Source of the DNA: Alphaproteobacteria bacterium
Lineage (GTDB): Bacteria; Pseudomonadota; Alphaproteobacteria; Acetobacterales; Acetobacteraceae
DNA: 34,974 nucleotides
Direction of reading: 5' to 3'
Assembly: GCA_017307285.1 (NCBI GenBank)
Contig: JAFKFI010000082.1
Location: 1-34,974 of the forward strand
The stretch's first letter is position 1, and the number at the start of each line of letters is the position of its first letter. This document shows positions 26,644 through 34,432 of this stretch, piece by piece. Made by a program: the position numbers and the translations under genes. The notes beneath the pieces are model-generated. The model did not search any database. It was given only the letters and a program-made list of their open reading frames with translations, and was not told where the DNA came from.

Positions 26644-28350
26644 ATGATCTACGACACGATCATCGTCGGCGGCGGGTCGGCGGGTTCGGTGCTGGCGAAC
26701 CGGCTGTCCGCCAAGAGCAGCCATCGCGTGCTGTTGTGCGAGGCCGGACAGGACACGCCGCACGGCAAGGTGCCGGAGCAGATTCTCGACAGCTATCCCG
26801 GCACTGCCTATCTCGATTCGCGCTTCATCTGGAACGAGCTCAAGGTCAGCACCGAAGTCGTCTCGCACAACAACCCCGACGCCGACCGGCCGCGCCTGCG
26901 GAAATACGAGCAAGCGCGCGTGCTGGGCGGCGGCTCCTCCATCAACGGCCAGCTCGCCAATCGCGGCGCGCCGACCGACTACGACGAGTGGGAAGCGCGG
27001 GGCGCGGACGGTTGGCGCTGGGAGAACGTGCTGCCCTATTTCAAGCGCGTCGAGCGCGACATGGATTTCGACGGGCCGTGGCACGGCAAGGAGGGCCGCA
27101 TTCCGGTTCGCCGCATCTTCCCCGATCTCTGGCCGGAACACGCCAAGGCGCTCGGCGAGGCGCTGGCAAAGTCCGGCATGAAATACCTGCCGGACCAGAA
27201 CGGCGCGTTCGAGGACGGGTATTTTCCGATCACCATTTCCAACGCCTATGAGCGGCGCGTCTCGGCGGCGATCGGCTATCTCGATCCCGGCACGCGGATG
27301 CGCGAGAACCTGACGATCTCGACCGATACCGTCGTGACCGGCCTCGTCTTTGAGGACACGCGCTGCGTCGGCATCCGCGCGCGCGTCGCCGGGCAGGAGC
27401 AGGAGTTCCGGGGCAACGAAATCATCCTCTCCTCGGGCGCCATCCACTCGCCGGCGCATCTGTTGCGCGCGGGGATCGGGCCGGCGGGGCATCTGCGTGA
27501 CCTCGGCATTCCGGTCGTGGCGCACGTCCCGGGCGTCGGGCGGCGATTGATGGACCATCCCTCGATCGCGCTCGCCGCCTTCGTCAAGCCGCACGCGCGC
27601 CTCAAAGCGCACACAAGGCGGCACATGATGGTGGCGTGGCGCTACTCGTCGGAGATGGGCGGCGCGCCGGCCGGCGACATGTTCGTCGGTGCGACGGTGA
27701 AGTCCTCGTGGCACAAGGTCGGCGAGCAGATCGCCTCGATGATCCTGTTCGTCAACAAGACCTACTCGGAGACCGGCCAGGTCAAGCTGCGCTCGGCCGA
27801 CTGGCGGGACGAGCCGGAGGTCGAGTTCAACCTGCTCTCCGACCGACGCGACCTCGACCGGCTGATGGAGGGCTTCCGCCGGCTGGGACGGATTGCCGCG
27901 ATGCCGGAGTTGCAGGCCGTGGCCAGCGATCCCTTCCCGGCGAGCTATGGCGACAAGGTGCGCCAGGTCGGCGCCATCACCACCAAGAACCGCGTGCTGA
28001 CCAGCGTGATGGCGAAGCTGCTCGACGGGCCGCCGGCGCTGCGCAGCTATCTTATCCGCAAGTTCGTCATGGAGGATTTCACCCTCGAAGGCGTGATGGC
28101 CGATGACGACCAGCTCGAAGCCTTCGTGCGCAAGGCCGCCGTCGGCGTGTGGCACGCTTCCTGTAGCTGTCGCATGGGGGCCGCCAGCGACCCGATGGCC
28201 GTCACCGATCCCGCCGGGCGGGTGCGCGGCGTCCAGGGGCTGCGCGTGGTGGATGCGTCGGTGTTTCCGGTGGTGCCGTGCGCCAACACGAATTTTCCCA
28301 CGCTGATGACGGCGGAGAAGATCAGCGACGCGATCATCGAGGGTCGCTGA
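26644..28350 (+). CDS. GMC-family FAD oxidoreductase (choline dehydrogenase-like)
   Basis: Flavoprotein of 568 residues that oxidises an alcohol. The FAD-binding motif IIVGGGSAGSVLANRL is at the N-terminus, followed by the GMC signature 1 region (ARVLGGGSSINGQLANRG) and signature 2 (EIILSSGAIHSPAHLLRAGIGPAGHL). The catalytic pair is expected in VWHASCSCRMG, where most relatives have HPVGTCRMG, and in ANTNFPTLMTAEK, where they have NTNAPT. These two changes in the active-site surroundings suggest an unusual substrate. No Sec or Tat signal is visible. The ATG at 26644 follows GGGAGGGA by 3 nt. It overlaps the convergent EcsC-type gene by 17 bp. A link with the CoA-transferase genes across the lipase is an inference from position. 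Confidence 0.9.
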   Translation: MIYDTIIVGGGSAGSVLANRLSAKSSHRVLLCEAGQDTPHGKVPEQILDSYPGTAYLDSRFIWNELKVSTEVVSHNNPDADRPRLRKYEQARVLGGGSSINGQLANRGAPTDYDEWEARGADGWRWENVLPYFKRVERDMDFDGPWHGKEGRIPVRRIFPDLWPEHAKALGEALAKSGMKYLPDQNGAFEDGYFPITISNAYERRVSAAIGYLDPGTRMRENLTISTDTVVTGLVFEDTRCVGIRARVAGQEQEFRGNEIILSSGAIHSPAHLLRAGIGPAGHLRDLGIPVVAHVPGVGRRLMDHPSIALAAFVKPHARLKAHTRRHMMVAWRYSSEMGGAPAGDMFVGATVKSSWHKVGEQIASMILFVNKTYSETGQVKLRSADWRDEPEVEFNLLSDRRDLDRLMEGFRRLGRIAAMPELQAVASDPFPASYGDKVRQVGAITTKNRVLTSVMAKLLDGPPALRSYLIRKFVMEDFTLEGVMADDDQLEAFVRKAAVGVWHASCSCRMGAASDPMAVTDPAGRVRGVQGLRVVDASVFPVVPCANTNFPTLMTAEKISDAIIEGR

Positions 28351-29128
28351 CCTCCTCGGCGGCCGCGTCGCGAATGGCGGCCTCGCCGTAGGTCCGCTCC
28401 AGGCGGCGAATGGTGAAATGCGCGCGGGCCAGGCCCTCGTAATGCGCCATGAAGGCGCCGTTCACCAGCGCGCCGCCCGCCGCGCCGACCAGCGGTATGG
28501 CTTGCAGCGCGAGCTTCTGCGAGATGCGCACGCCGTAGGCGCTGGCGGCCTCCGACATGAGCATCACCAGCGGCCGGCCCTGCAGCAGCATCCTCGCACC
28601 CCAATAGCCAAGTTCTGGCTCCTCGCCTTCCTCCCACGGCTCGTCCAGGCTGCCCGAGCCGAAGGCGAACACTTCGAGACAGGCCGCGCGGGTGGCTGGG
28701 TCCGCCAGATCCTCGCCCTCCTCGACGGCGATCGCGGCGATCCGGCGCATGATCAGCAGGGTGGTCATCGTCACGTCGGGCAGGAAGCCGAGCATTCCGA
28801 CGAAGCCGCTCACCGCGCCCGATGCGGCGGCCGCGGCGCGGCTGGTGCGCGCCTCCAGGCGGGCGCGCAGCCCGCCAGGACGCATCCCGAGCACGGCGAT
28901 GTCGAAGGCGCGGCGCAACGCCACCTCGGCGAGCCCGCGGGCGCGGGCTTGTAGCGGGAGTGGCGGGCGCATCCGGCGCAATCCGAACGTCGCGGCCGAG
29001 CCGACCAGGCCGGCAACGAGCTCGGAGGCGCGCACCACCAGCCCCCGGCTGCCGCGCAGCCTCGCCCGGGCGGCATCCAACTCGGCCCGCGCGCTCTCCG
29101 GCAGTTCCGTCGTCACCAGTTCGCTCAT
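28334..29128 (-). CDS. EcsC family protein
   Basis: A 264-residue protein of the EcsC family. The typical part runs from ALRRAFDIAVLG to the C-terminal ALQAIPLVGAAGGALVNGAFMAHYEGLARAHFTIRRLE, including SGFVGMLGFLPDVTMTTLLIMRRIAAIAVEEGEDL, which has short hydrophobic stretches that may associate with the membrane. EcsC in Bacillus is encoded with an ABC exporter affecting secretion and competence, but its biochemical role is unknown; here no such exporter is nearby. Start ATG at 29128 follows GGAAGAGAG. Its 3' end overlaps the GMC gene by 17 bp. Confidence 0.85.
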   Translation of the reverse strand: MSELVTTELPESARAELDAARARLRGSRGLVVRASELVAGLVGSAATFGLRRMRPPLPLQARARGLAEVALRRAFDIAVLGMRPGGLRARLEARTSRAAAAASGAVSGFVGMLGFLPDVTMTTLLIMRRIAAIAVEEGEDLADPATRAACLEVFAFGSGSLDEPWEEGEEPELGYWGARMLLQGRPLVMLMSEAASAYGVRISQKLALQAIPLVGAAGGALVNGAFMAHYEGLARAHFTIRRLERTYGEAAIRDAAAEEVSDPR

Positions 29129-29191
29129 GCGCTCTCTTCCAGGGCTCGCCCTCGAACGCGCAAGGATACCGCCAGTCGCAGGCCGCGTGCT

Positions 29192-30226
29192 TCAGGCGGC
29201 CTGGCGTAGCGCGTCCAGGAACGCCCGCAACGCAGGCGCCCACTTCCCGGCATCGAGGCCAGAGGCGAGATGGCCGCGGTCGCTGTCGATCTCGACATAA
29301 TCGACCCGCACGCCCGCGGCGCGCAGCCCGTCCATCACGGCCGGCGCTATCGAGGGCGGGAACAGCGCGTCGGTGCGGGAGAGCACGTACAACATGCGCG
29401 CCTTGATCCGCGAAAAGCCAGGCCGCACGTCGAAGCGCATATAGGCCTTGCGCAGCACGATCAGCGAGTTCGGATCGAACGCCCGCGCCCACTCGCCGGC
29501 AATCCGCGCGATCTCGGCGTCACGCGCCTGCTTGTCCGGGAAACGCGGTGCGAGGTCGGCCTCCAGCCCGTAATTCCGCAGCGTGTTGATGCGCAGCTTC
29601 GTCATGGTGGCGACCATGCTGCCCGGTCGGTCGTAGAAGTCGCCGCCGTTCCACGCCGGGTCCTTGGCCAAGAAGCCGACCAGGCCATCCAGGCTGCTGT
29701 TGTCCACCGGCGGGTGCGGCGCGGTGACGATGGGCGCCACGCCGTCCATGAAGTCGGGAAAATCCACCACCCACTGAAATGCCTGGAACCCGCCATAGGA
29801 GGGGCCGATCACCGCGACCAGATGCTCGACGCCGAGATGGCGCAACAATTCGCGCTGCTGGGCGACGATGTCGGACAGCGTGATGTCGGGGAAATTCGGC
29901 CCGTAGGGTCGACCGGTCGCAGGGTTGCGGCTGGCGGGCCCGGTCGAACCGTAGGACGAGCCCAGCATGTTGGGCGCGACGACGAAGTAGCGGTCGGTGT
30001 CGATAGGTTTGCCCGGCCCGACTAGCGCGCCCCACGAGCCCTCCGACGCGCCTTGCCCGTCCGCGAAATGGTGGCTGCTGGTGTAGCCGTGCGTGAGCAG
30101 GATGGCGTTGCGTCCGTCCGGAGCGAGCTTGCCCTGGGTGACATAAGCAATCGCCGCCTCGGGCATCGTCGCGCCGCTGGTGAGGCGGAAATCGCGAATT
30201 GTGTAGAGGGAGTCGCTGGCGCTCAT
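29192..30226 (-). CDS. Alpha/beta hydrolase, homoserine acetyltransferase-like (MetX superfamily)
   Basis: A 344-residue cytoplasmic alpha/beta-hydrolase. The MetX-type elements are AILLTHGYTSSHHFADG, the FVVAPNMLGSSYGSTGP region, and the nucleophile elbow VIGPSYGGFQAFQW with Ser143. The acid is in LSRTDALFPP and the histidine in DSDRGHLASG near the end. Real homoserine O-acetyltransferases have GGSMGG and a lid with specific arginines; here the elbow is GPSYGG, so acetyl-homoserine formation is doubtful and a hydrolase or another acyltransferase is as likely. The ATG at 30226 gives the family N-terminus; its binding site is weak. The gene is in line with the DUF29 and BrkB genes, 79 bp after them. 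Confidence 0.85.
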   Translation of the reverse strand: MSASDSLYTIRDFRLTSGATMPEAAIAYVTQGKLAPDGRNAILLTHGYTSSHHFADGQGASEGSWGALVGPGKPIDTDRYFVVAPNMLGSSYGSTGPASRNPATGRPYGPNFPDITLSDIVAQQRELLRHLGVEHLVAVIGPSYGGFQAFQWVVDFPDFMDGVAPIVTAPHPPVDNSSLDGLVGFLAKDPAWNGGDFYDRPGSMVATMTKLRINTLRNYGLEADLAPRFPDKQARDAEIARIAGEWARAFDPNSLIVLRKAYMRFDVRPGFSRIKARMLYVLSRTDALFPPSIAPAVMDGLRAAGVRVDYVEIDSDRGHLASGLDAGKWAPALRAFLDALRQAA

Positions 30227-30305
30227 GGCTTTGCCGCTCCGTGCAGGGACCGGCATGTCACCATTCCCGCCCGATCCCGTCCAGGAGCGTCGCAACCGCC
30301 GTGCG

Positions 30306-30731
30306 TCAATCGTCGCTCAGCAATTCGTCCAGGGTCACTGGGCAGGTCGAAGGCATCGGCAGCGCCGGCTGGCCGTCCATCGTGTCGGGAAGGCCCGCCA
30401 GGGCGTCGCTGTAGAGCCCCACCAAATCGAGCTTCTGGCGCATACTCTCGGTGAACTTCCGCCTCGCCTGCCGGCGGAACAACCGGGCCTCGGCCCGCCG
30501 ATGCGGCACGTCGCGCGACAATGGCCAGGCTGCCGATTTCAGGTCGTGCAGCAGCGCCATCGTCAATAGCGACTCCACCGCGCTGACCTCGCTCCGCCCC
30601 ACCGTCTCGATCTCCTCGACCACGTTCCCCCAATCGACCTGATCGTTGACGCGCTCGCCGGCCGCGACCCGACGCAGCAGCGCGGCCTGTCGCTCGCTCC
30701 AGGTCAGAACGTCGCGGTCGTAATCACTCAT
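30306..30731 (-). CDS. DUF29 family protein
   Basis: A 141-residue protein of the DUF29 family, frequent in cyanobacteria and alphaproteobacteria and of unknown function. The family pattern is clear: YDRDVLTWSERQAALLRR, VDWGNVVEEIETVGRSEVSAVESLLTMALLHDLK, and the arginine-rich RLFRRQARRKF. No signal or membrane segment. The ATG at 30731 has GGAGG 8 nt upstream. It begins 3 bp after the stop of the BrkB gene, so the two are one transcript. Confidence 0.88.
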   Translation of the reverse strand: MSDYDRDVLTWSERQAALLRRVAAGERVNDQVDWGNVVEEIETVGRSEVSAVESLLTMALLHDLKSAAWPLSRDVPHRRAEARLFRRQARRKFTESMRQKLDLVGLYSDALAGLPDTMDGQPALPMPSTCPVTLDELLSDD

Positions 30732-30734
30732 GGC

Positions 30735-31799
30735 TCAGTCCTCCGCGACATGGTCGGCGACGAAGGCGCCGCGCTTGCCCATCGGCTTGGGCGGCCCTTC
30801 GGTGCTGTCGCGCGCGGTTTGCAGCTCGAGCTCCGAATTCAGCTCGGCGCCCAGCATCACCGCGTAGATCGTCACCCAGAACCACATCATCACGCCGACG
30901 ACGGTGCCGAGCGGGCCGTAGGTCGCGTCGTAATTGGCGAGATCGGTGACATACAACGTGAACAGGACGGAGGCGGCGAGCCACAGCAGCGTGGCGAGCA
31001 GCGATCCGGGGGTGATCCAATGCCATCTCGCGTGCGTTCGCGACGGGCCGAAGCGGTAGAGCACCGAGAGCGAGAGCAGCACGAAGATCACCAGCACGGC
31101 GATGCCACCGAGCCGCAGCAAAAGCTTGCTGTGCGCGGACAGGCCGACAAACGAAATCACCGCCGGCAGGAAAACCAAAATCGCGATGGCGAGCACGGCG
31201 CCGAGGATCGCGCAAAGTGTCATGGCGAACGCCACGAACTGGAAGCGCAGGAAGCTGCGCTGTTCTTCCTCCTCGTAGGCCAGGTTCAGCGCCGAGAGCA
31301 GTGCCTTGGTGCCGGTCGCCGAACTCCATAAGGCAACCGCCGTGCTGATGAGCAGCCCGACACCGAGCGTGCCCTGCCGCTGCGACACCAGCTGGTGCAC
31401 GCGGTCCGAGATCAGCGTGTACGCGGAAGGCGGCACGAAGCGCGCGATAACCTGGAGCTGCGGCTCGACCGTCGCCGGGTCGAACACCAGCCCGTAGATG
31501 AAGATCAGCATGGTGATCGCGGGAAACAGCGCGAGCGTCGCCCAGAACGCGCATCCGGCGGAGACCAGTGATACGCGATCCGAGATCGCCTCGCGCGCAG
31601 TGCGGCGGATGACTGCCTTCCAGCCGGGCCAGGGGATCTGACCGGGATTTTCGGCGCGCCGCCCGAGCCGCTCAGCGGCCGGGTCGCGCAAGACTGCCGA
31701 CACCTCCGCGCCACTGGCCGTATGTTCCCGCTCGACGGTGTGCTCGCCCTCCGCGGTTGCCAATCCGCTCCCTCCCCTCCGGCCATCGTGTTCCGGCAT
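30735..31799 (-). CDS. YihY/BrkB family inner-membrane protein
   Basis: Membrane protein of 354 residues with six predicted helices, family YihY/BrkB (formerly thought to be ribonuclease BN). The core starts WKAVIRRTAREAISDRVSLVSAGCAFWATLALFPAITMLIF and includes LWSSATGTKALLSALNLAYEEEEQRSFLRF and the typical end TYGPLGTVVGVMMWFWVTIYAVMLGAELNSELELQ. The N-terminal 45 residues are hydrophilic and variable. The function is unknown; transport is suspected. The ATG at 31799 has no clear binding site. An in-frame TTG at 31763 is preceded by AGGGGAGGGAG at good distance and may be the true start. It is the first gene of a unit with DUF29. Confidence 0.88.
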   Translation of the reverse strand: MPEHDGRRGGSGLATAEGEHTVEREHTASGAEVSAVLRDPAAERLGRRAENPGQIPWPGWKAVIRRTAREAISDRVSLVSAGCAFWATLALFPAITMLIFIYGLVFDPATVEPQLQVIARFVPPSAYTLISDRVHQLVSQRQGTLGVGLLISTAVALWSSATGTKALLSALNLAYEEEEQRSFLRFQFVAFAMTLCAILGAVLAIAILVFLPAVISFVGLSAHSKLLLRLGGIAVLVIFVLLSLSVLYRFGPSRTHARWHWITPGSLLATLLWLAASVLFTLYVTDLANYDATYGPLGTVVGVMMWFWVTIYAVMLGAELNSELELQTARDSTEGPPKPMGKRGAFVADHVAED

Positions 31800-32083
31800 A
31801 AAACTGCTTTGCAAGGCAACGCTGGGGCAAATCGGCCGGTTTCGCCGGCACTCCGCCGATCCTGCGCCGGAATTCACGCTTCGGGGGCAAATATCCCTTG
31901 CACCGGGGGGGTGGGGGTCTTATGTGGCCCCCCTACGCAGCAACGCACGTGCCTCTGGCCCTTGTGGTTACGCAACGACGTCAAGCGTTCTGGCAATCGT
32001 TTGGTCGCTGGTTCGTTCGACCGTTTCGTCAACTCCGCCCGCCGCCTCTCTCAGGTGGGCGTCTGATAGGGAGGCCCGGTGCG
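31800..32083 (+). promoter_or_regulatory. Structured leader upstream of the decarboxylase gene (speF-type RNA candidate)
   Basis: 284 bases separate the divergent BrkB and decarboxylase genes. They contain a G-run hairpin (31913-31919 with 31926-31932), the small inverted repeat GGTCG/CGACC (32003-32007 and 32018-32022), and GCCTCTC (32044-32050), which can pair with the binding site GGGAGGC (32069-32075). The frame of the decarboxylase stays open from 31898, with an ATG at 31922, so a 54-residue Arg-rich extension is possible too. A cis-regulatory RNA called speF is known upstream of ornithine decarboxylase genes in alphaproteobacteria; I could not verify its consensus here, so the assignment is an inference. 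The left part must also hold the BrkB promoter. Confidence 0.4.
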
Positions 32084-33214
32084 ATGACCCCGAAGATCGC
32101 CCGTTTCCTTGCTGAGCGCCAGCCGGCGACGCCGTGCCTGGTGGTTGATACCGACCGCGTGGCGGAGAACTTCCGCGCGCTGCGTCGTGCGCTGCCGCTT
32201 GCGCAGATTTATTACGCCGTAAAGGCTAATCCGGCACCGGCCGTGCTGGACCGGCTGGTCACACTCGGCAGCCGCTTCGACGCGGCGGGGATCGAGGAGG
32301 TCGAAGCGTGCCTCGCCGCCGGCGCCCGCCCGGCCGCGATCAGCTTCGGCAACACGATCAAGAAGGTGAGCGCTATCCGGCGCGCCCATGCCGCTGGCGT
32401 TACGATGTTCGCCTTCGATTCGATCGAGGAGCTGGAAAAGCTCGCGCGCCATGCGCCGGGCAGCCAGGTGTATTGCCGCATTCTGGTGGAGAACGAGGGT
32501 GCGGACTGGCCGCTGTCGCGCAAGTTCGGCACCACCATCGAGACGGCGCGCGATCTGATGCTGCGCGCCGGCGAGCTCGGCCTCGATCCGTTCGGCCTGT
32601 CGTTCCACGTCGGCAGCCAGCAGACCAGCACCGCGGCTTACGAGGCGGCGATCGGCCGGGTGGCGATGCTGTTCACCGACCTCAAGGACGCCGGCGTGAA
32701 CGTCCGCATGGTCAATCTCGGCGGCGGCTTCCCGACCCGCTACCGCGACGATGTGCCTGACATCGACCAGTTCGCCAGCGCGATCATGGGTGCCATGACC
32801 GAGCATTTCGGCAACGCGCTGCCCGAGATGGTGGTCGAGCCGGGCCGCTTCATCGTGGGCGACGCCGGTGTGGTGAGCTCCGAGGTCGTGCTGGTCTGCC
32901 ACCGCCATAAGGACGATCCGGTGCGCTGGGTCTATCTCGACATCGGCCGCTTCGGCGGCCTTGCCGAGACCGAGGGGGAGGCGATCAAGTATCGCATCAC
33001 GACCCCGCATGACGGTGGCCCGACCGGGCCGGTGGCCATCGCGGGGCCGACCTGCGACGGGGCGGACATTCTCTACGAGAAGTCCAACTACCGCCTGCCG
33101 TTGGCGCTTGCCGGCGGCGAGCGGGTGGAGCTGCTTTCGACCGGGGCGTATGTTTCGACCTACGCGAGCCAGTGCTTTAACGGCTTCGCTCCACTCGAGG
33201 AACACTACATCTGA
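32084..33214 (+). CDS. PLP-dependent ornithine (or lysine/diaminopimelate-type) decarboxylase, fold III
   Basis: Cytoplasmic enzyme of 376 residues that most likely turns ornithine into putrescine, the entry to polyamine synthesis. The alanine-racemase-fold barrel has the PLP lysine at residue 47 in YYAVKANP, then RFDAAGIEEVEACLAAG, SFGNTIKKVSAIRRAHAAGV, KFGTT, LSFHVGSQQ, VNLGGGFP and VVEPGRFIVGDAGV. The beta-barrel part holds the catalytic cysteine 324 in GPTCDGADIL and the dimer-contact residues in GAYVSTYASQCFNGF. Length fits short eukaryote-like ODCs. The ATG at 32084 gives the usual N-terminus and has GGGAGG about 9 nt upstream. Lysine decarboxylation is also possible in this group. Confidence 0.92.
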   Translation: MTPKIARFLAERQPATPCLVVDTDRVAENFRALRRALPLAQIYYAVKANPAPAVLDRLVTLGSRFDAAGIEEVEACLAAGARPAAISFGNTIKKVSAIRRAHAAGVTMFAFDSIEELEKLARHAPGSQVYCRILVENEGADWPLSRKFGTTIETARDLMLRAGELGLDPFGLSFHVGSQQTSTAAYEAAIGRVAMLFTDLKDAGVNVRMVNLGGGFPTRYRDDVPDIDQFASAIMGAMTEHFGNALPEMVVEPGRFIVGDAGVVSSEVVLVCHRHKDDPVRWVYLDIGRFGGLAETEGEAIKYRITTPHDGGPTGPVAIAGPTCDGADILYEKSNYRLPLALAGGERVELLSTGAYVSTYASQCFNGFAPLEEHYI

Positions 33215-33227
33215 CGTTTGCGAGGTT

Positions 33228-33247
33228 GGGGAGCCGGGAGGCTCCCC
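33228..33247 (+). terminator. Terminator hairpin after the decarboxylase gene
   Basis: GGGGAGCC and GGCTCCCC form a perfect 8-bp stem with loop GGGA, 14 nt after the decarboxylase stop. It is followed by only two T residues before CCC, so it is a modest intrinsic terminator. Confidence 0.55.
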
Positions 33248-33297
33248 TTCCCGCGTCGCCGGGCTATGCTCCCCGTCGGTAGACGGGAGGATCAGTC

Positions 33298-33996
33298 ATG
33301 GCGAACATCACCATCCAGGCCAGCGACGGCTCGGGCAGCTTCTCGGCGTATTGCGTGGAGCCGAAGAGCAAGCCGGCGGGCGCCGTCGTGCTGATCCAGG
33401 AGATTTTCGGCGTCAACCAGGCGATGCGCGACACCGCCGACTGGGTCGCCGATCTCGGCTTCCTCTGCGTCTGCCCCGACCTGTTCTGGCGGCTCGAGCC
33501 CGGCGTCGACATCACCGACAAATCCGAGGCCGAGTGGAAGAAGGCGTTCGAGCTGTTCAACAAGTTCGACCAGGCGAAGGGCATCGAGGACCTGAAGGCG
33601 ACCGTCGCGGCAGCGCGCAAGCTGCCGGGATGCAACGGGCGCGTCGGCACGATGGGCTACTGCCTCGGCGGCCGGCTCGCCTTCATAATGGCCGAGCAAT
33701 CGGACGCGGACGTGAGTATTTCCTACTACGGTGTCGGCCTCGACGGGCTGCTCGGCGAAATCGGCAAGATCACCAAGTCGCTGATCGTCCACATCGCCGA
33801 CCAGGACGAGTTCTTTCCCCCCGAAGGCCGGCAGAAAGTTGTGGCCGGCGTGCAGGGCCACGCGCAGATCAAGGCCTACACCTACCCCAACGCCAACCAC
33901 GCCTTCGCCCGCGTCGGCGGCGTGCACTGGGACGGCCGCTCCGCCGCCATCGCCAACGGCCGCAGCGCGGAGGCTTTGGTGGCTGCCCTAGGCTAG
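33298..33996 (+). CDS. Dienelactone hydrolase family protein
   Basis: Alpha/beta-hydrolase of 232 residues, length and layout as in carboxymethylenebutenolidase. The cysteine nucleophile is residue 122 in GTMGYCLGGR, the acid is Asp170 in IADQDEFFP and the histidine is His201 in NANHAFAR. Glu35 in IQEIFGVN is the residue that primes the cysteine. The classic substrate is dienelactone from chlorocatechol breakdown, but most chromosomal members act on other small esters or lactones, and no catechol genes are near. ATG at 33298 is preceded by GACGGGAGGA. The 3' end is 10 bp from the convergent VapC gene. Confidence 0.93.
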   Translation: MANITIQASDGSGSFSAYCVEPKSKPAGAVVLIQEIFGVNQAMRDTADWVADLGFLCVCPDLFWRLEPGVDITDKSEAEWKKAFELFNKFDQAKGIEDLKATVAAARKLPGCNGRVGTMGYCLGGRLAFIMAEQSDADVSISYYGVGLDGLLGEIGKITKSLIVHIADQDEFFPPEGRQKVVAGVQGHAQIKAYTYPNANHAFARVGGVHWDGRSAAIANGRSAEALVAALG

Positions 33997-34006
33997 GGTC
34001 CGTGGT

Positions 34007-34432
34007 TCACGCCGTGGTCCACGGATCGACCAACGGAACGCCGCAGGCTTCAAAGTCCCTGTGATTGCGCGTGACGATGGCATCGACGCCGCGCGCGACC
34101 GCGATGGCGGCGATTTGCAAATCCGGGATGTCAATGCCGCGGCCAGCGCGACGACGCTCGGCTGCCAATCGCCCATAGGCGAGGGCCGCCGCCCGGTCGA
34201 ACGGCAGCACGCGCCCAGCGATTACATCGCGGAAGACGCTGTCCAGCGCGCGTTGAAGCCGCTCGCGACGCTGTCCGGATGGCAGCAACTCGAGACCGAA
34301 ACGCATTTCCGCCTCGGTGATGGCTGTTGTGCAAAACTGCCCAACAGGAATGGCATCGGCCCAGGCCAGCACAGCCGGATGAGGCGCTGCACGAGCAAGC
34401 TCCGAGAGCACATTGCTGTCGAGCAGGATCAC
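34007..34432 (-). CDS. vapC: VapC-type PIN-domain ribonuclease toxin
   Basis: A 141-residue PIN-domain toxin of a type II toxin-antitoxin system; such toxins cut specific tRNAs or other RNAs. The acidic metal-binding residues are all present: Asp5 in LLDSNVLSEL, Glu42 in TEAEMRFG, Asp104 in IPDLQIAAIA, and Asp126 in TRNHRDFEACG. The Arg-rich SGQRRERL and GIDIPD are typical of the FitB-like branch. The ATG at 34432 overlaps by 4 bp (ATGA) the stop of the preceding frame, whose tail resembles a FitA/VapB antitoxin, but whose front is a LivH permease. A complete antitoxin gene with its DNA-binding domain is not in the window. It appears intact, so it must be either neutralised by the chimeric tail, or weakly expressed, or inactive. 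Confidence 0.9.
   Translation of the reverse strand: MILLDSNVLSELARAAPHPAVLAWADAIPVGQFCTTAITEAEMRFGLELLPSGQRRERLQRALDSVFRDVIAGRVLPFDRAAALAYGRLAAERRRAGRGIDIPDLQIAAIAVARGVDAIVTRNHRDFEACGVPLVDPWTTA

Noticed and set aside
31722-32066. Plus-strand open frame ending at 32066 as a leader peptide gene
   Set aside because: It has no start codon with a ribosome binding site in the leader, and its left part is antisense to the BrkB gene.
33999-34025. Inverted repeat TCCGTGG/CCACGGA between the dienelactone hydrolase and vapC genes
   Set aside because: It lies largely in the vapC coding end, has a long loop of 13 and no T-run; a two-way terminator is possible but weakly supported.
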